Positions 7,385 to 15,724 of a DNA stretch of 64,000 nucleotides are shown piece by piece. The position numbers and the translations under genes were made by a program. Positions within the stretch are counted from its first letter, which is position 1. The number at the start of each line of letters is the position of its first letter. The notes below the pieces were generated by a model. It was given only the letters and a program-made list of their open reading frames with translations, ran no database searches and was not told where the DNA came from. This stretch comes from a virus, in IMG/VR virus record IMGVR_UViG_3300048589_001082, positions 1 through 64,000 of that record; one strand, given 5' to 3'.

Positions 7385-8449
7385 TTAACGATGCACGGCG
7401 CTCAGGTACTTGGAGGCCGCCCGCAGGTTCGACGTGCCCCAGAAGTCACCGTCCTCATCGACCACGACCACCACGGCCGTGGCTCCGTTGGGCGCGGGGA
7501 AGCCGGAGGCCACGGCGTAGTCGTCATCGACCTTGTAGCTGCCGCACAGGCACGACAGCGCCGTCTGCCCGCGGTTGTTGAACTCGCGCACCACGCCCGA
7601 TGCGTGGGTGTGGGCGGCCACGCCCACCCGCCAGTAGTACGACCCGTCGAACTTGGCCTCGCGCTCGGTGGCGTGGGTGGGGTTGTAGATCGACGCCCCG
7701 CGCCACTTGTGCCGGGCCTTGAAGGGCACGGCCGCCTCGCCCACCTGCACCGTGAAGCGCAACTCGTGGGGGTGGTAGAGGATGTGGCGGCCGACGATCT
7801 GTTCCGTGACCTCGCGGAAGTAGTCCACCCCCGCCAGTAGTCCCGTCCAGTTGTCGTGGTTGCCGGCCACCGAGGCCACCAGCCGCGGGGCGATTCTTCT
7901 CAGCACCCGCCGCACCAGTGCCCACTCCTCGGAGATGCGGAAGGGGGTCTGGTCAACCCGCAGCGCCAGCAGCTTGCCGACGATGAAGTTGTCGAGCAAG
8001 TCCCCCACGGCGACGATGTAGAGGCCCGGTGTGGCAAGGATGTGGTCTATCTCGCGGTCGATGCGTTCGTAATCGACCCCCTCCCCGCCCAGGTGCAGGT
8101 CGGCCAGGAAGGCCAGACCCACTGCGCCGTAGTCGAACACCAGGCGCCCTTCGCGGGTGCGGGCCGCCAGTCGCTTGCGGCTCAACTCCACCGCCCGCTG
8201 CCAGACGGCCTCTTCGTCAATCCCTTCCAGTTCGGAAAGCGCCCCTTCGATGATGGGTACGGCCGCCGGGGGCCGGTACTTGGGGTCGGATTCGCGGGCC
8301 AGCCGGTCGCGGAACCCATACACCTTGCGCCGCACCGAGGTGGGCGTCATGCCGGGAAACAGGGGGTAAACGGTGTCGAACTTGCCGCCACTGCGTTGCC
8401 ACAGGTCTAGCGCCTGGACCATCAGCGTCTCATCCGTTGCCGGTGTCAA
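7385..8449 (-). CDS. Calcineurin-like metallophosphoesterase
   Basis: About 354 residues from a TTG start. The full two-metal signature is visible: D117-x-H119 in LADLHLGG, G149-D150-x-x-D153 in VGDLLDNF, G196-N-H-D199 in VAGNHDNW, His247 in ARHKW, and H280-x-H282 in AAHTHASG. The N-terminal 60 residues look like a helical DNA-binding-type segment (TPTSVRRKVYGFRDRL). The family hydrolyses phosphodiesters or phosphomonoesters; some phage members act on nucleotides or DNA ends. The TTG is chosen because AGAGGAG lies just upstream; the next candidate is an ATG at 8422. It is the last gene of the tail/lysis block, and the 7347 promoter lies directly after it. Confidence 0.8.
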   Translation of the reverse strand: MTPATDETLMVQALDLWQRSGGKFDTVYPLFPGMTPTSVRRKVYGFRDRLARESDPKYRPPAAVPIIEGALSELEGIDEEAVWQRAVELSRKRLAARTREGRLVFDYGAVGLAFLADLHLGGEGVDYERIDREIDHILATPGLYIVAVGDLLDNFIVGKLLALRVDQTPFRISEEWALVRRVLRRIAPRLVASVAGNHDNWTGLLAGVDYFREVTEQIVGRHILYHPHELRFTVQVGEAAVPFKARHKWRGASIYNPTHATEREAKFDGSYYWRVGVAAHTHASGVVREFNNRGQTALSCLCGSYKVDDDYAVASGFPAPNGATAVVVVVDEDGDFWGTSNLRAASKYLSAVHR

Positions 8450-8464
8450 ATGACTCCTCTCTCG

Positions 8465-8545
8465 AAGCGGCGACCCGCCGGCCGCGGCCTGCGCCGCGGG
8501 CGTGGCGCGTGCTACCCTACCGGAGCGCCGGCGGGTCGCCCGCTT
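8465..8545. repeat. Imperfect inverted repeat, 18-19 bp arms
   Basis: AAGCGGCGACCCGCCGGC (8465-8482) and its reverse complement with one extra base (8527-8545) enclose 44 bp. It fills the gap between 8576-8815 and the phosphoesterase gene. It could be a folded RNA element, a terminator without U-tract, or a small mobile repeat. The 11-mer GCGCGTGCTAC inside the loop also occurs at 3094-3104. Confidence 0.7.
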
Positions 8546-8575
8546 CCAAACGCGCCCCAACACCCAATGGCCATC

Positions 8576-8815
8576 TCAGTTCCATGATAGGGCCGCGGCC
8601 ACGTCCTCCGGTCGAAGGACGGCCGCGCCCACCAGGATGGCCGACGCAATATCGGCCACCTCGTCGTCGCCCATGCCCATCCGCCACGGCAGTAGCCCCA
8701 GCCACACTTCGGCCTCGGCCCGCGTGTCGAAGGTCACGGTTTCCCGGCGGCCGTCACGATACGTGACCGCGACGGCCCCCGGCCCATTCCAGTACTCCTC
8801 GCCCAGACGCAACAT
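8576..8815 (-). CDS. Small hypothetical protein
   Basis: 79 residues. The first half is a small beta-strand unit (VAVTYRDGRRETVTFDTRAEAEVWL), the second helical (VADIASAILVGAAVLRPEDV). No family recognised. It ends the series of small genes that follows the fibre gene. Confidence 0.5.
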   Translation of the reverse strand: MLRLGEEYWNGPGAVAVTYRDGRRETVTFDTRAEAEVWLGLLPWRMGMGDDEVADIASAILVGAAVLRPEDVAAALSWN

Positions 8816-8843
8816 ACCCGAACCCCGCTGCCCTTCGGGGCGG

Positions 8844-9140
8844 TTAGCGCGCCGGCGCGAAGTGCTTGGCGATCTGGTACGTGCCCTGGTTGGCCAGCAG
8901 CGCGTACAGGAACATCGACGCCAGGAGCTTCCACCCGGCCTCGTCGCAGGTGATCCAGGCGTAGCGCAGGTAGCACGACCCGACCAGGATGACCACGACC
9001 GCCAGCAGCAGCGCCGCCAGCATGACCAGCGCCTTGCGCTTGCTGTCCTGCCGCTCGTACCAGTCGCTCAGCCCCGGCACGTAGCCGAAGCCCAGCGACA
9101 GCACCATCCCCGCCACCATGACCAACAGATTCTCGCTCAT
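8844..9140 (-). CDS. Holin candidate, three membrane helices
   Basis: 98 residues with three likely membrane helices: about 5-24, 38-60 and 72-92. The last carries LLANQGTYQIAKH, resembling the helix ending ANQATY in several phage holin-like proteins (recalled from memory, not searched). A holin oligomerises in the inner membrane to time lysis. Position beside other small membrane proteins and just after the tail genes fits a lysis cassette. The GH25 lysin is one transcription unit downstream. Assignment is by topology and context. Confidence 0.55.
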   Translation of the reverse strand: MSENLLVMVAGMVLSLGFGYVPGLSDWYERQDSKRKALVMLAALLLAVVVILVGSCYLRYAWITCDEAGWKLLASMFLYALLANQGTYQIAKHFAPAR

Positions 9141-9146
9141 CGTCTT

Positions 9147-9710
9147 TTACTCCTTTGTCTTGCCGATAGATGACTGATACGCCTTGACCGCCGCCAGCGG
9201 CGGCCACTCCGCTTCCGGCCGTCGCGCCCGCGCCACGCGGGCCAGTTCGGTCAGCCGGAAGTTCCGATACGCGCTTTCCACCAGATGGCGGGCGCGAGCC
9301 GACTTCGATTCGCCGCCCAGTTCCTCGGCGTCGAGGCCGATGTCCCGCGCCAGGTTGTCGATCTCCTCAATGGAGAAGTGGTCGCCGATGCGGTGGTAGA
9401 TGGCGACCAGCGGGTTGTCGGTCGCCCCGTCGGCCGCCGTCGGCCCGGTCACGACCAGCCAGGGCGGCGGGGGAATGGGCGTGCCGCCCAGCTCCACCAC
9501 CTGCCCGCGCAGTTGCGCCGACCAGACGCGGTAGCCGGACAGGTTCAACTCCAGCCCGACCACGCGCAGGGTCAGCTCTTCCAGTTGGTCGGTCAGGTGA
9601 TCCATCTGGGTGAAGATGGTCGATGACCGACGGCCGCGCCAGGCCGAGTGCAAAACGACGGCCGCCACGCAGGCCAGCAGCAGCGCGGTCAGCGCCAGTT
9701 CAGGACTCAT
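9147..9710 (-). CDS. Membrane-anchored coiled-coil protein with death-like EAD domain
   Basis: 187 residues. Residues 4-22 are a membrane anchor (ELALTALLLACVAAVVLHSA), 33-60 a coiled coil, 78-84 a Pro-rich hinge. Residues 100-165 match the pattern of the bacterial effector-associated domain 1 (EAD1): LVAIYHRIGDHFSIEEIDNL, then ARDIGLDAEELGGE, then the basic SKSARARHLVES and RLTELARVARARRP. EADs are death-like adaptor domains that tether proteases, NTPases and TIR effectors of bacterial conflict systems by pairing with a matching EAD. A lone copy on a phage membrane protein could act as a decoy or a trigger. The ATG at 9710 overlaps the upstream stop (ATGA). The match is by eye. Confidence 0.65.
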   Translation of the reverse strand: MSPELALTALLLACVAAVVLHSAWRGRRSSTIFTQMDHLTDQLEELTLRVVGLELNLSGYRVWSAQLRGQVVELGGTPIPPPPWLVVTGPTAADGATDNPLVAIYHRIGDHFSIEEIDNLARDIGLDAEELGGESKSARARHLVESAYRNFRLTELARVARARRPEAEWPPLAAVKAYQSSIGKTKE

Positions 9711-10057
9711 AGTCGCCTCCCGCCGAGGGCGCGCCGCAGGTCGCCCCACACGGCCCTCACGCCGCCCCAGTTGAAGCCCACCGCCGACGCCGCCAGCAGC
9801 GTCAGCAGGACGCGCCCCGCGCCCTGCCGCGCCGGATAGGGCATGTCGGCCAGGTAGAGCGCGGCGTAGAACAACGCCAGCCCGCCGAAGGCCGCGGCCA
9901 TGCCGACCGAGGCCATGCCGTACTCGCGAATGCGGCCGTGGCGCGTCTGCGCCCGGTGGCGCGCCAGAAACGACGCGCCGGCCAGCGCCAGCCACAACCC
10001 CACCAGCATGGGCGAGTACCGCTCGCCCGCGGCCGTCAACAGGGCTTCGATGCTCAT
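9707..10057 (-). CDS. Small membrane protein, three helices
   Basis: 116 residues. Likely membrane helices at about 18-33, 50-70 and 83-102, with basic loops (RHRAQTRHGRIREY) between. The start ATG follows GGGAG, directly downstream of the fibre gene, and the stop overlaps the EAD gene. With 8844-9140 it makes a pair of membrane proteins around the EAD protein, so the three may act together at the membrane, for example as holin, antiholin and regulator. That is inference. Confidence 0.55.
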   Translation of the reverse strand: MSIEALLTAAGERYSPMLVGLWLALAGASFLARHRAQTRHGRIREYGMASVGMAAAFGGLALFYAALYLADMPYPARQGAGRVLLTLLAASAVGFNWGGVRAVWGDLRRALGGRRL

Positions 10058-10067
10058 GGCCGTCTCC

Positions 10068-13000
10068 CTACGCCCCCTCACTCCCCGGCGGCGGCAACGT
10101 CGTCGGATAGATGTAACGGATGACACCATCCAGCCGCTTGACCACAAACCGGTCACTCCAGAACGCCAGCAGCACATGATCCGGGTCGGGTTCGGAGAAC
10201 TGGAAATCCCAGAACTCATCGTCCGTCAGCGGCTTGAACTTCAGCCACTTCCCGGCGATCTCGTGCGTGTGGCTGGCCGTCTCGTCGTCAATGGCATTGG
10301 GCGTGTCCCCGCCGCTCGTCGCCGGGTCAATCGGCCCCACCAGGATAGGCGCTTGCAGCGGCGGCGCGGCCGGCACGGTCAGCGTCACCGACTTCGTGTC
10401 GCTGCCCGCGGCCGTCGTCACCGTCAGCGTGACCGTGAACTCCCCGGCCAGCTCGTACAGGTGCGTCACCGTCGCCCCGCTGCCGGTCGTCCCGTCACCG
10501 AACGCCCAGGCGTAGGCGGTAATCTCTTCCCCGTTGCCGTTGGAAATACTCGCGTCGAAGGACGCCAGCAACCGCCCGCCGGCCGGGTCTACCTCGGTCG
10601 TCACCGTGAAGTCGGCCGTCGGCGCGTCGCCGGGATCGACCACCTCCGTACCCTTCTCCACCGCCAGCAGCACCAGCCGGTAGCCGTAGCCCGGCTGCCC
10701 CGTCCAGGTGACGTTGAAGGAGTCGGCTTCCAGCGCCGCCGTGCCGTTCCACAGATCGCCCCCGGCGGCCGACACCTGCCGGAAGCCGGTCGCGCCCAGC
10801 GAGTGGGTGTTGGTCGGCGACGCCCCGTCGGCCGAGGCGATGCCGCCGGAGAACGACAGCGGCCCGTGGACGCTGGTGGTGTGCCAGCCGATGGCCTCGG
10901 CGTTGGCCCCGCCCAACTGCCCCACCGGGTCGGGCGTCACCCCGTAGGACGAGGTGATGGCCTGCGCTGTCTGGGCCTCAAATGGCAGCGCCACGTCCAG
11001 CGCCCCGCTGGTCGGCAGGGCCACCATGCCCAGCCACACCCCGTGCCCGCCGGCGCGGAAGGCGAACATGGAAACCGCCCGGTTCATCGCCGACGAGTAC
11101 GGCAACAGGGTGAACGAACCGGCGGTGAAGTTGCCCGCCTCAATCGAGCAGTAGCCCGGCACGCCGTCGGCCGATGAGCCGATGCGCGGCTGCAAGCGGC
11201 TCACCAGCGCCGCCGGGTCGGCCGCGTCGATGTCGCGGTTGCGAATGTGGTACTGCGTGCCACTGCGCACCGCCCAGCCGCGCGAGATGTCGGCGTGGGC
11301 CTCGGCCACGTCCTCGACCGCCGCCCACGTCGAGCACAGGTACACCGCGTCCTGGTCAATGCCGGTCTCGACCGTCCGCGTCTGGCCCGCCGCGCCGATG
11401 CCGCCAACCGTCCCGGCCCAGAACTCGCACCCGTCCCCGGCGTAGAACGTCGCCTCGGCCAGGTAGCCCGCCGGGAAGGCGTCACTGACGTTCAACTCCA
11501 TGCCGCCCGCCACGAACTTCACGAACGCCGCCTCGCCCGTCTTGGCCCCGGCGGCGTCGATGGTCATGGCGATCTTCGCCGTCGAGTAGCGCCGCCAGGG
11601 GTTGGCGACCGTCGCATTGTCCTCGGCGAACCGGCAGTGAACCCACTGCGCCTGCCCGTCGGCCGCGCCCTCGCTCAAGAGCGCCCCGGCCGCCGCCGTG
11701 CCCGCCGTCGTGGCGCCGACGATCTTCAGGTGAACGCCCTTGGGAATCTTCGTCCCCAGGGCCGCGGCCGTCACCGTCTGCGCCCCGGTCGAGGTCGCCA
11801 GGGCGAACGTGTGGGGGACGATCAGGAAGTCGTCGCCGGTTGTCGTCTGCCCCTGCACGGTGATGGTCATCGTCTCGGCGTCGGATACCCCGGCGGCCGT
11901 GTCGGCCCGCAGCGTCACCGTGTAGATGCCCGGCGAGGCGAAGACGTGGGTGATGTTGGCGGTGGTGTAGGACGCCTGCCCGCCGCCGCCGAGACGCTCC
12001 ACTGTCCACAGATAACCGGAGAGGGTGGTATTGGCGACCGTTGAGGTGTTGGTGAAGGTGATGCTCTCGCCTTCCCGGATAATGTTGTCCACGTCCGACG
12101 AGGTAAAGGCCGCGTCCACCGTCGGCGTAGTGACGGCCGTCACGGTGTAGTCCCGTGTCTCGGTGTCGCTCTCGCCCGTGGCCGCCGTGGCCGTCAGTCG
12201 CACCCGGAACGAGCCGGGCGTGTTGAACGTGTGCTGGAACGTGCCGCCCGTGCCGCTCGCCACGACCACCGTCCCGCCCGGTAGCTCCAAGACCGCCCAT
12301 GCCTGCGAGGCCAGCGTGCCGTTCTGCACGGTCGATTGCCCGGTGAAGGTCACAACCGTACCCTGCTGCACCGTGGTCTGCGAGGGGTTGGCCGAGAAGG
12401 CGGCCGTCACCACCACGCCCGGCGCGTCGTTGGTGATGGTGTAGCTGATGATCTCGTTGTCCGACAGCCCGCCGGTGGCCGTCACCGCCAGTTCCACGGT
12501 GTAGCTGCCGTCAGTGGCGAAGGTGTAGCTGAGGTTGGTCGAGGTCGCCGTGTGGACGGTTGTCCCGCCCTTCTTGACCGTCCACGTCCGCCCGGTGATG
12601 GAAGCCGATCCGGTGGCGTAGGAGGTGTCGGTGAACGTGACCTGCGTCCCCTCGACCAGCGTCGTGCCCGACGGGTTGCGGCTGAAGGCGGCCGTGACCG
12701 AGTTCGTCACCGTGCCGCCGAATTCATGAAAGCCGCAGTCCGGGTCATTGCGGGGCGCGCCGAAGTGGTCGCGTTGGGCGGCCAGGGGTACGCCGGGGTT
12801 GCTGAAGAACGGGTAGCCGCCGGCCGCCGCGCCGATGGCAGGCGAGGAGCCGGTCAGCAGGTACTTGTTCTTGTTGAAGTTGTTACCACCGTCCACCGGC
12901 TGCCCGCCGTTGGACACGTTGCCGTTGCCGCCATTGTCCACAACGACGAACTCAGGGTCTACGAGCTTGGGGTCGGCAATGATCGCGCCTTCCGACAGCC

Positions 13001-14222
13001 AGCCCGGCAAGGAGAGGTTATGCCCTTTCCAGAAGAAGACGTTGTTGCGCCCCTTGAGGCCGCTCATCCCGGCGTCTTTGATAAAGGCGTTCTTGAGCAA
13101 CTGGCTGGGCGCGTAAAAGACGTTGTTCTCGATAATCGTATTGGAGTGCGACGACGCCGTGGCCTGCCCGCCGGTGATCATCCAGTCCGTCACCCCGGCA
13201 ATGCCGACGAAGGTGTTGTAGCCGATGTAGGCGTCGCGCAAACGGGTGTTGTAGTTCTTGCCGACGCGGATACCGAACGTCGTCGCGCCGCCGACAAACA
13301 GGTTCCCGTACACCTGCTGGCCTTGCGAGAACTCGCCCACGTCATCCTGCCCCTCGGCCTCGTCGCCAAAGACCAGTGTCTCGGTCGGCCCTGGATTATC
13401 GCTGCCGCGCAGATACTCATCGTTCCACGTTGTCCATGAGGTCGTCCAGCGCACCGTTGGCCGCTTGGTGTTGTTGAGGTAGATATTCATGTGGTAGTTG
13501 TTCCACACGGTGCACTCCTCAATCACGCAATCCTCGCTGCCCTTGCCCAGCACCAGCGACTCGCCGTTCTGGTGGTGCGACCGCACGCGCCGGAAGGTGT
13601 TGCGCTTGCAGTTCTTCATCGCGTTGCAGACGGCGATATAGGCGTATTGGGCGCTGCCGTAAAACTCCGCGTCACCGTCGGCAAATCGTTGAATTGACCC
13701 GCGCGACGTTTCAATGTCTTCCAGCAGGTTATCGACGCACGAGTTTTTGTCGCCGCCGCCGGTGATGATCATCGCGCCGGAGTAGGCGAAATCGACGCGC
13801 AGATCGTGCAGGTGGTTCCGCGCCCCGCTGACGACGATCAGGTGTCCGGCCGAGTTGCAGATTTTGAACCCGCCCAGTTCGTTATCGTCGCCGCCGACCG
13901 GGCACAGCGCCGGAACCTGGTTCTTGCCCGACTTCATCACCACATACGTGCCTTCAGGGATGTTGCGTAGGGCAAAGGTCGATAGGTTGTCATGGTACTT
14001 ACCGTCCACCACCGGCTGATGCCCATCATCGGCCAGCCAGCGTTGCCCGTTTTTCCGCAGTTCCAACGTCTCGTAGTACGGCGTTGACCCGGCCCGGACG
14101 TAGATAGTGTCGTTGTTGCCGCTTACGTCCCGCGCCTTCTTGAGCGAGTTGAAACAGTTGGCCCAACTCAGCCCGTTATTGCTGTCGCTGCCCACTCCCT
14201 TATGCACGTAGTAAGTCGTCAT
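10068..14222 (-). CDS. Tail fibre/receptor-binding protein: beta-helix with PKD domains
   Basis: 1384 residues. Residues 1-503 look like a right-handed beta-helix of the pectate-lyase type (repeating short strands such as NTIIENNVFY and DAYIGYNTFVG), closing with CGFHEFGG. Three PKD-type immunoglobulin-like domains follow at about 505-602, 603-697 and 698-793. A mixed beta region occupies 794-1225, and a fourth PKD domain about 1228-1310 (AYAWAFGDGTTGSGATVTHLY). The tail end is short and polar. Beta-helices in phage fibres bind or cleave surface polysaccharide; PKD domains serve as spacers or sugar-binding units. The last large structural gene, as expected for the host-recognition protein. 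No catalytic residues could be fixed. Confidence 0.8.
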   Translation of the reverse strand: MTTYYVHKGVGSDSNNGLSWANCFNSLKKARDVSGNNDTIYVRAGSTPYYETLELRKNGQRWLADDGHQPVVDGKYHDNLSTFALRNIPEGTYVVMKSGKNQVPALCPVGGDDNELGGFKICNSAGHLIVVSGARNHLHDLRVDFAYSGAMIITGGGDKNSCVDNLLEDIETSRGSIQRFADGDAEFYGSAQYAYIAVCNAMKNCKRNTFRRVRSHHQNGESLVLGKGSEDCVIEECTVWNNYHMNIYLNNTKRPTVRWTTSWTTWNDEYLRGSDNPGPTETLVFGDEAEGQDDVGEFSQGQQVYGNLFVGGATTFGIRVGKNYNTRLRDAYIGYNTFVGIAGVTDWMITGGQATASSHSNTIIENNVFYAPSQLLKNAFIKDAGMSGLKGRNNVFFWKGHNLSLPGWLSEGAIIADPKLVDPEFVVVDNGGNGNVSNGGQPVDGGNNFNKNKYLLTGSSPAIGAAAGGYPFFSNPGVPLAAQRDHFGAPRNDPDCGFHEFGGTVTNSVTAAFSRNPSGTTLVEGTQVTFTDTSYATGSASITGRTWTVKKGGTTVHTATSTNLSYTFATDGSYTVELAVTATGGLSDNEIISYTITNDAPGVVVTAAFSANPSQTTVQQGTVVTFTGQSTVQNGTLASQAWAVLELPGGTVVVASGTGGTFQHTFNTPGSFRVRLTATAATGESDTETRDYTVTAVTTPTVDAAFTSSDVDNIIREGESITFTNTSTVANTTLSGYLWTVERLGGGGQASYTTANITHVFASPGIYTVTLRADTAAGVSDAETMTITVQGQTTTGDDFLIVPHTFALATSTGAQTVTAAALGTKIPKGVHLKIVGATTAGTAAAGALLSEGAADGQAQWVHCRFAEDNATVANPWRRYSTAKIAMTIDAAGAKTGEAAFVKFVAGGMELNVSDAFPAGYLAEATFYAGDGCEFWAGTVGGIGAAGQTRTVETGIDQDAVYLCSTWAAVEDVAEAHADISRGWAVRSGTQYHIRNRDIDAADPAALVSRLQPRIGSSADGVPGYCSIEAGNFTAGSFTLLPYSSAMNRAVSMFAFRAGGHGVWLGMVALPTSGALDVALPFEAQTAQAITSSYGVTPDPVGQLGGANAEAIGWHTTSVHGPLSFSGGIASADGASPTNTHSLGATGFRQVSAAGGDLWNGTAALEADSFNVTWTGQPGYGYRLVLLAVEKGTEVVDPGDAPTADFTVTTEVDPAGGRLLASFDASISNGNGEEITAYAWAFGDGTTGSGATVTHLYELAGEFTVTLTVTTAAGSDTKSVTLTVPAAPPLQAPILVGPIDPATSGGDTPNAIDDETASHTHEIAGKWLKFKPLTDDEFWDFQFSEPDPDHVLLAFWSDRFVVKRLDGVIRYIYPTTLPPPGSEGA

Positions 14223-14230
14223 ACTTCCTC

Positions 14231-14542
14231 CTACTCCCCTTCCATCCGCACGCGGCCGACGCGCTGCAAGTAGAACCGCGCCCGCCCCTCAACCGTCCGC
14301 ACCAGCCCCCGGTAGAGGCTGCTCGTCTCGTAGTCCACGAAGTACACCGGCGGAATGTCGGCCGCCGCCGGCAAGGCCGAGGTCGGCGTGTCGGCCGCCA
14401 TGCCCCACCCTTCCATCGCCCCGGCCGTCGCGGTGGCGCGCGACGCCAGCAGCGCCCGCTCCAGCACCGCCACACGGGCCTTCAGCGCGGCGATCTCCGT
14501 CAGTAGGTTGTTCTGGTAATACCCTGCGCCTGTCGTTGCCAT
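14231..14542 (-). CDS. Small tail-region protein with N-terminal coiled coil
   Basis: 103 residues. Residues 11-35 form a coiled coil (LLTEIAALKARVAVLERALL), followed by an Ala/Gly-rich linker and a C-terminal beta-rich part (PPVYFVDYETSSLYRGLV) that may pair with a neighbouring fibre or baseplate protein. It lies between the fibre and the Gp37-like gene with 8-9 bp gaps, so it is part of the tail operon. Confidence 0.6.
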   Translation of the reverse strand: MATTGAGYYQNNLLTEIAALKARVAVLERALLASRATATAGAMEGWGMAADTPTSALPAAADIPPVYFVDYETSSLYRGLVRTVEGRARFYLQRVGRVRMEGE

Positions 14543-14551
14543 CTCTCTCCC

Positions 14552-15721
14552 CTATCCTTCGATGCTGCCGCCGTCATCGAAGACCAGCGACAGCGTGCCC
14601 GTGCCCGGCTGGAACTCCATGCCGATGACCACCAGTTTCTCGCTCGTCGCCATCGGCGTGGACGCCTCAATGGCAATCCGCGTGCCGATGCCGTAATCCC
14701 GATAGAGCGCCGGCGGCAGGTTCAGCGCCGCCCCGGCCACGCGCAGACGCGGCTTCGAGTGGGCCGCCAGTTGCGCCCGCGCCCGCGCCGCCGCCCGCCC
14801 CGGCCCGGATTCCCCGGTCACGTCCGGCAGGACGACCAGTTGTTGCCGCGGCCCGTAGCGCATCCGGCTGGCCCCGTCGCTGGCCGTGTGTAGCTCGCTG
14901 TAACCCGACTCCTCCCCGGACAGATCGGCCGCCGGGTTGAGGAAGTCGCCAATGCCGACCAGCACTTCGTTGTAGATCGGCCCCTGCTCCAGCACCGACC
15001 AGTCCACCAGGTTGTGTCCCTGGATCAGAATGGCCCGGTTGGCCGCGTCGTCGAGCGCATCGCGGAAGGCCACCAGTTCAAAGGTGATGTCCCGCGCCCC
15101 CGTCGGTCGCGTGCGCGTGAACCAGTGCAGCCCGCCGTCCAGCCCGCGCAGCTTGTCGGCCGCCGCGGCAAGCGTCTCGTAGTGGAACTCGGCCTCCACC
15201 GGCTCACCGCCGCCGGCGGCCGTGCCGTCGAAGACCATATCCAGCCCGCTTCGCGTCACCAGGTCGGCCAGAATCTCGGCCGCCGGGCGGGCGTCCCCTT
15301 CCAGGTAGAGCGCCTGGGCCTCGGTCAGCAGCCAGTTGAGCATGTAACCCGCCTCGTACATCTGCACGCGCATCTGGCCCAGGGTCGTCTCGCGCGGCAC
15401 GTCGATGACCCCACCCCACGGCGGCAGGCCGTTGGAGAACTCGATCTTCGCCCGGTTGCCGAACTCCAGCAGCGCCCCATTCGCCAGCGCCGCCGGCAGC
15501 GACAGGATAAGCGTCGCCATGCCGTAGCCGTCCGTGCCCCAGGTCACGTTTTCCAGCAGCCCCGACAACTCGCCGCGCACCACGCCGCGCCGGTCGCCCA
15601 CGTAGATGACGTAGGAGACCGGCGACAGCGACGGCGGCGCGAGGTAGACAGGCGGCGGCGGGGGTGGGGTCGTCCCACCCGCCCGCCGATACGTCCAGAA
15701 GCCGGTAGACCGTAATGGCAT
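14552..15721 (-). CDS. Tail protein, baseplate hub-like (Gp37-like)
   Basis: 389 residues. After a Pro-rich N-terminus the sequence has the strand pattern of siphovirus Gp37-like or hub proteins: VIYVGDRRGVVRGELSGLLE, a central helix-rich insert around LLTEAQALYLEGDARPAAEI, and a C-terminal barrel with GIGTRIAIEAS and VVIGMEFQPGTGTLSLVF. Such proteins sit at the tail tip and hold the fibre. Placement downstream of tape measure and Dit agrees. Exact family assignment is by recall. Confidence 0.65.
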   Translation of the reverse strand: MPLRSTGFWTYRRAGGTTPPPPPPVYLAPPSLSPVSYVIYVGDRRGVVRGELSGLLENVTWGTDGYGMATLILSLPAALANGALLEFGNRAKIEFSNGLPPWGGVIDVPRETTLGQMRVQMYEAGYMLNWLLTEAQALYLEGDARPAAEILADLVTRSGLDMVFDGTAAGGGEPVEAEFHYETLAAAADKLRGLDGGLHWFTRTRPTGARDITFELVAFRDALDDAANRAILIQGHNLVDWSVLEQGPIYNEVLVGIGDFLNPAADLSGEESGYSELHTASDGASRMRYGPRQQLVVLPDVTGESGPGRAAARARAQLAAHSKPRLRVAGAALNLPPALYRDYGIGTRIAIEASTPMATSEKLVVIGMEFQPGTGTLSLVFDDGGSIEG

Positions 15722-15724
15722 TGG

